Made by a program: the position numbers and the translations under genes. DNA of 6,286 nucleotides. Source: Bacteriovoracaceae bacterium UBA1018 (GTDB lineage: Bacteria > Bdellovibrionota > UBA1018). The notes beneath the pieces were generated by a model. It was not told where the DNA came from, did no database searches, and was given only the letters and a program-made list of their open reading frames with translations. Below are positions 5,688-6,286 of the stretch, one piece after another; positions within the stretch are counted from its first letter, which is position 1; each line of letters opens with the position of its first letter. The stretch is taken from the NCBI GenBank assembly GCA_002291495.1, contig DBAE01000219.1:13380-19665 (forward strand), in the 5' to 3' direction.

Positions 5688-6286
5688 ATGGATAAATCTC
5701 AGATTCGAAGCACCGCTACGTCTTTAGCATTAGCAGTGACGGTGCTTTTGACTGCCCTCAAGCTTGGGGTTGCATATATTTCTGGTTCGGTAGGTGTGCT
5801 TTCTGAAGGCATCCATTCCTTTCTCGACCTGATTTCGGCTGCGCTCGCTTTTTATACGGTGAGAGAGGCAGGCAAGCCTGCAGACATGGAACATCCCTTT
5901 GGGCATGGAAAGTTCGAAACTCTTTCGAGCCTTTTTGAATCTCTGCTCCTTGTCGCAGCTGCAGTCTTCATCGTGGTTGAGGGCGTCGAACATCTACAAA
6001 ATCCCCATGAGATTACACATGCCACTTTGGCCATCGTGACGATTATCATTTCGCTCGTGATCAGTTACTGGGTTTATAAGCAAAACACACGTGCCTCGGA
6101 GCTCACTGAGAGTAGTGCGATCAAGGTTAATGCACTGCATTTCTTATCAGATGTTGTGGCAAGTGGGGGGGTTCTAGTCGGCCTCGTCCTTATGAAGGTG
6201 ACAGGCTGGAGTTGGATTGACCCGGTAACAGCATTTGGAGTTGCGGGATACATTCTCATTATTTCTGCGAAGCAGGTCAAAGCAGC
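5688..6286 (+). CDS. Cation diffusion facilitator (CDF), probable zinc/divalent-metal exporter, partial
   Basis: The first 199 residues are present; the C terminus lies past the window. CDF proteins are inner-membrane dimers exporting Zn, Cd, Fe or Mn in exchange for protons. Six membrane helices are visible at about 11-32, 36-57, 80-100, 113-130, 148-169 and 178-195. The transport site is H43-x3-D47 in SEGIHSFLD (helix 2) and H151-x3-D155 in ALHFLSDVV (helix 5). This HD-HD set is typical of Zn-selecting members, while E. coli FieF/YiiP has Asp in place of the first His. The family motif HPFGHGKFE (69-77) is intact, with D66 before it. The cytoplasmic metal-binding domain expected after helix 6 is not in the window. 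The start is ATG 5688, five bases after the barrel gene's stop; the Shine-Dalgarno is weak, consistent with coupling. Confidence 0.95.
   Translation, partial: MDKSQIRSTATSLALAVTVLLTALKLGVAYISGSVGVLSEGIHSFLDLISAALAFYTVREAGKPADMEHPFGHGKFETLSSLFESLLLVAAAVFIVVEGVEHLQNPHEITHATLAIVTIIISLVISYWVYKQNTRASELTESSAIKVNALHFLSDVVASGGVLVGLVLMKVTGWSWIDPVTAFGVAGYILIISAKQVKA

Noticed and set aside
5730..6280. Several minus-strand frames under the cation transporter
   Set aside because: The plus strand carries an uninterrupted CDF protein with all family motifs; the opposite frames show no family features.

Overview
The window reads as a chromosomal segment of a free-swimming Gram-negative bacterium, most plausibly a Bdellovibrio-like member of the Bdellovibrionota. 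The main argument is the chemoreceptor tip at 541-2178 ([20 protein letters not shown], followed by [15 protein letters not shown]), which resembles the receptors I associate with that group. Two outer-membrane barrel proteins and several Sec signal peptides show a double membrane. The assignment is an inference from motifs, not from a database search.

Left half, all on the minus strand, read right to left. A lone tRNA-His(GTG) has a near-consensus promoter and a strong intrinsic terminator. Next is an exported HD-domain protein preceded by a very good match to a flagellar sigma-28 (FliA) promoter placed so close to the ATG that the mRNA would be leaderless. Then comes a secreted protein made of eight GSG-type repeats, a probable short beta-helix of the DUF4097/GIN kind. 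It is followed by a CHASE3 chemoreceptor whose stop codon overlaps (ATGA) the start of an OprO/OprP-like anion porin that runs off the left edge.

Right half, all on the plus strand. After a divergent intergenic region holding a 22-base GC-rich dyad come a GNAT acetyltransferase, a 24-codon candidate small ORF, a small signal-peptide-bearing outer-membrane barrel protein, and, five bases after it, a cation diffusion facilitator (HD-HD metal site, probably a Zn exporter) cut by the right edge. The small ORF, barrel and CDF genes look like one transcription unit; the acetyltransferase may or may not belong to it.

Working together: the receptor and porin are translationally coupled, so sensing and uptake of a solute may be linked. 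The possible FliA promoter would put the exported HD protein under motility control. The barrel protein and CDF transporter are a candidate envelope metal-handling pair. No mobile element, CRISPR array or integration scar was seen, and no gene-free stretch exceeds 300 bases.
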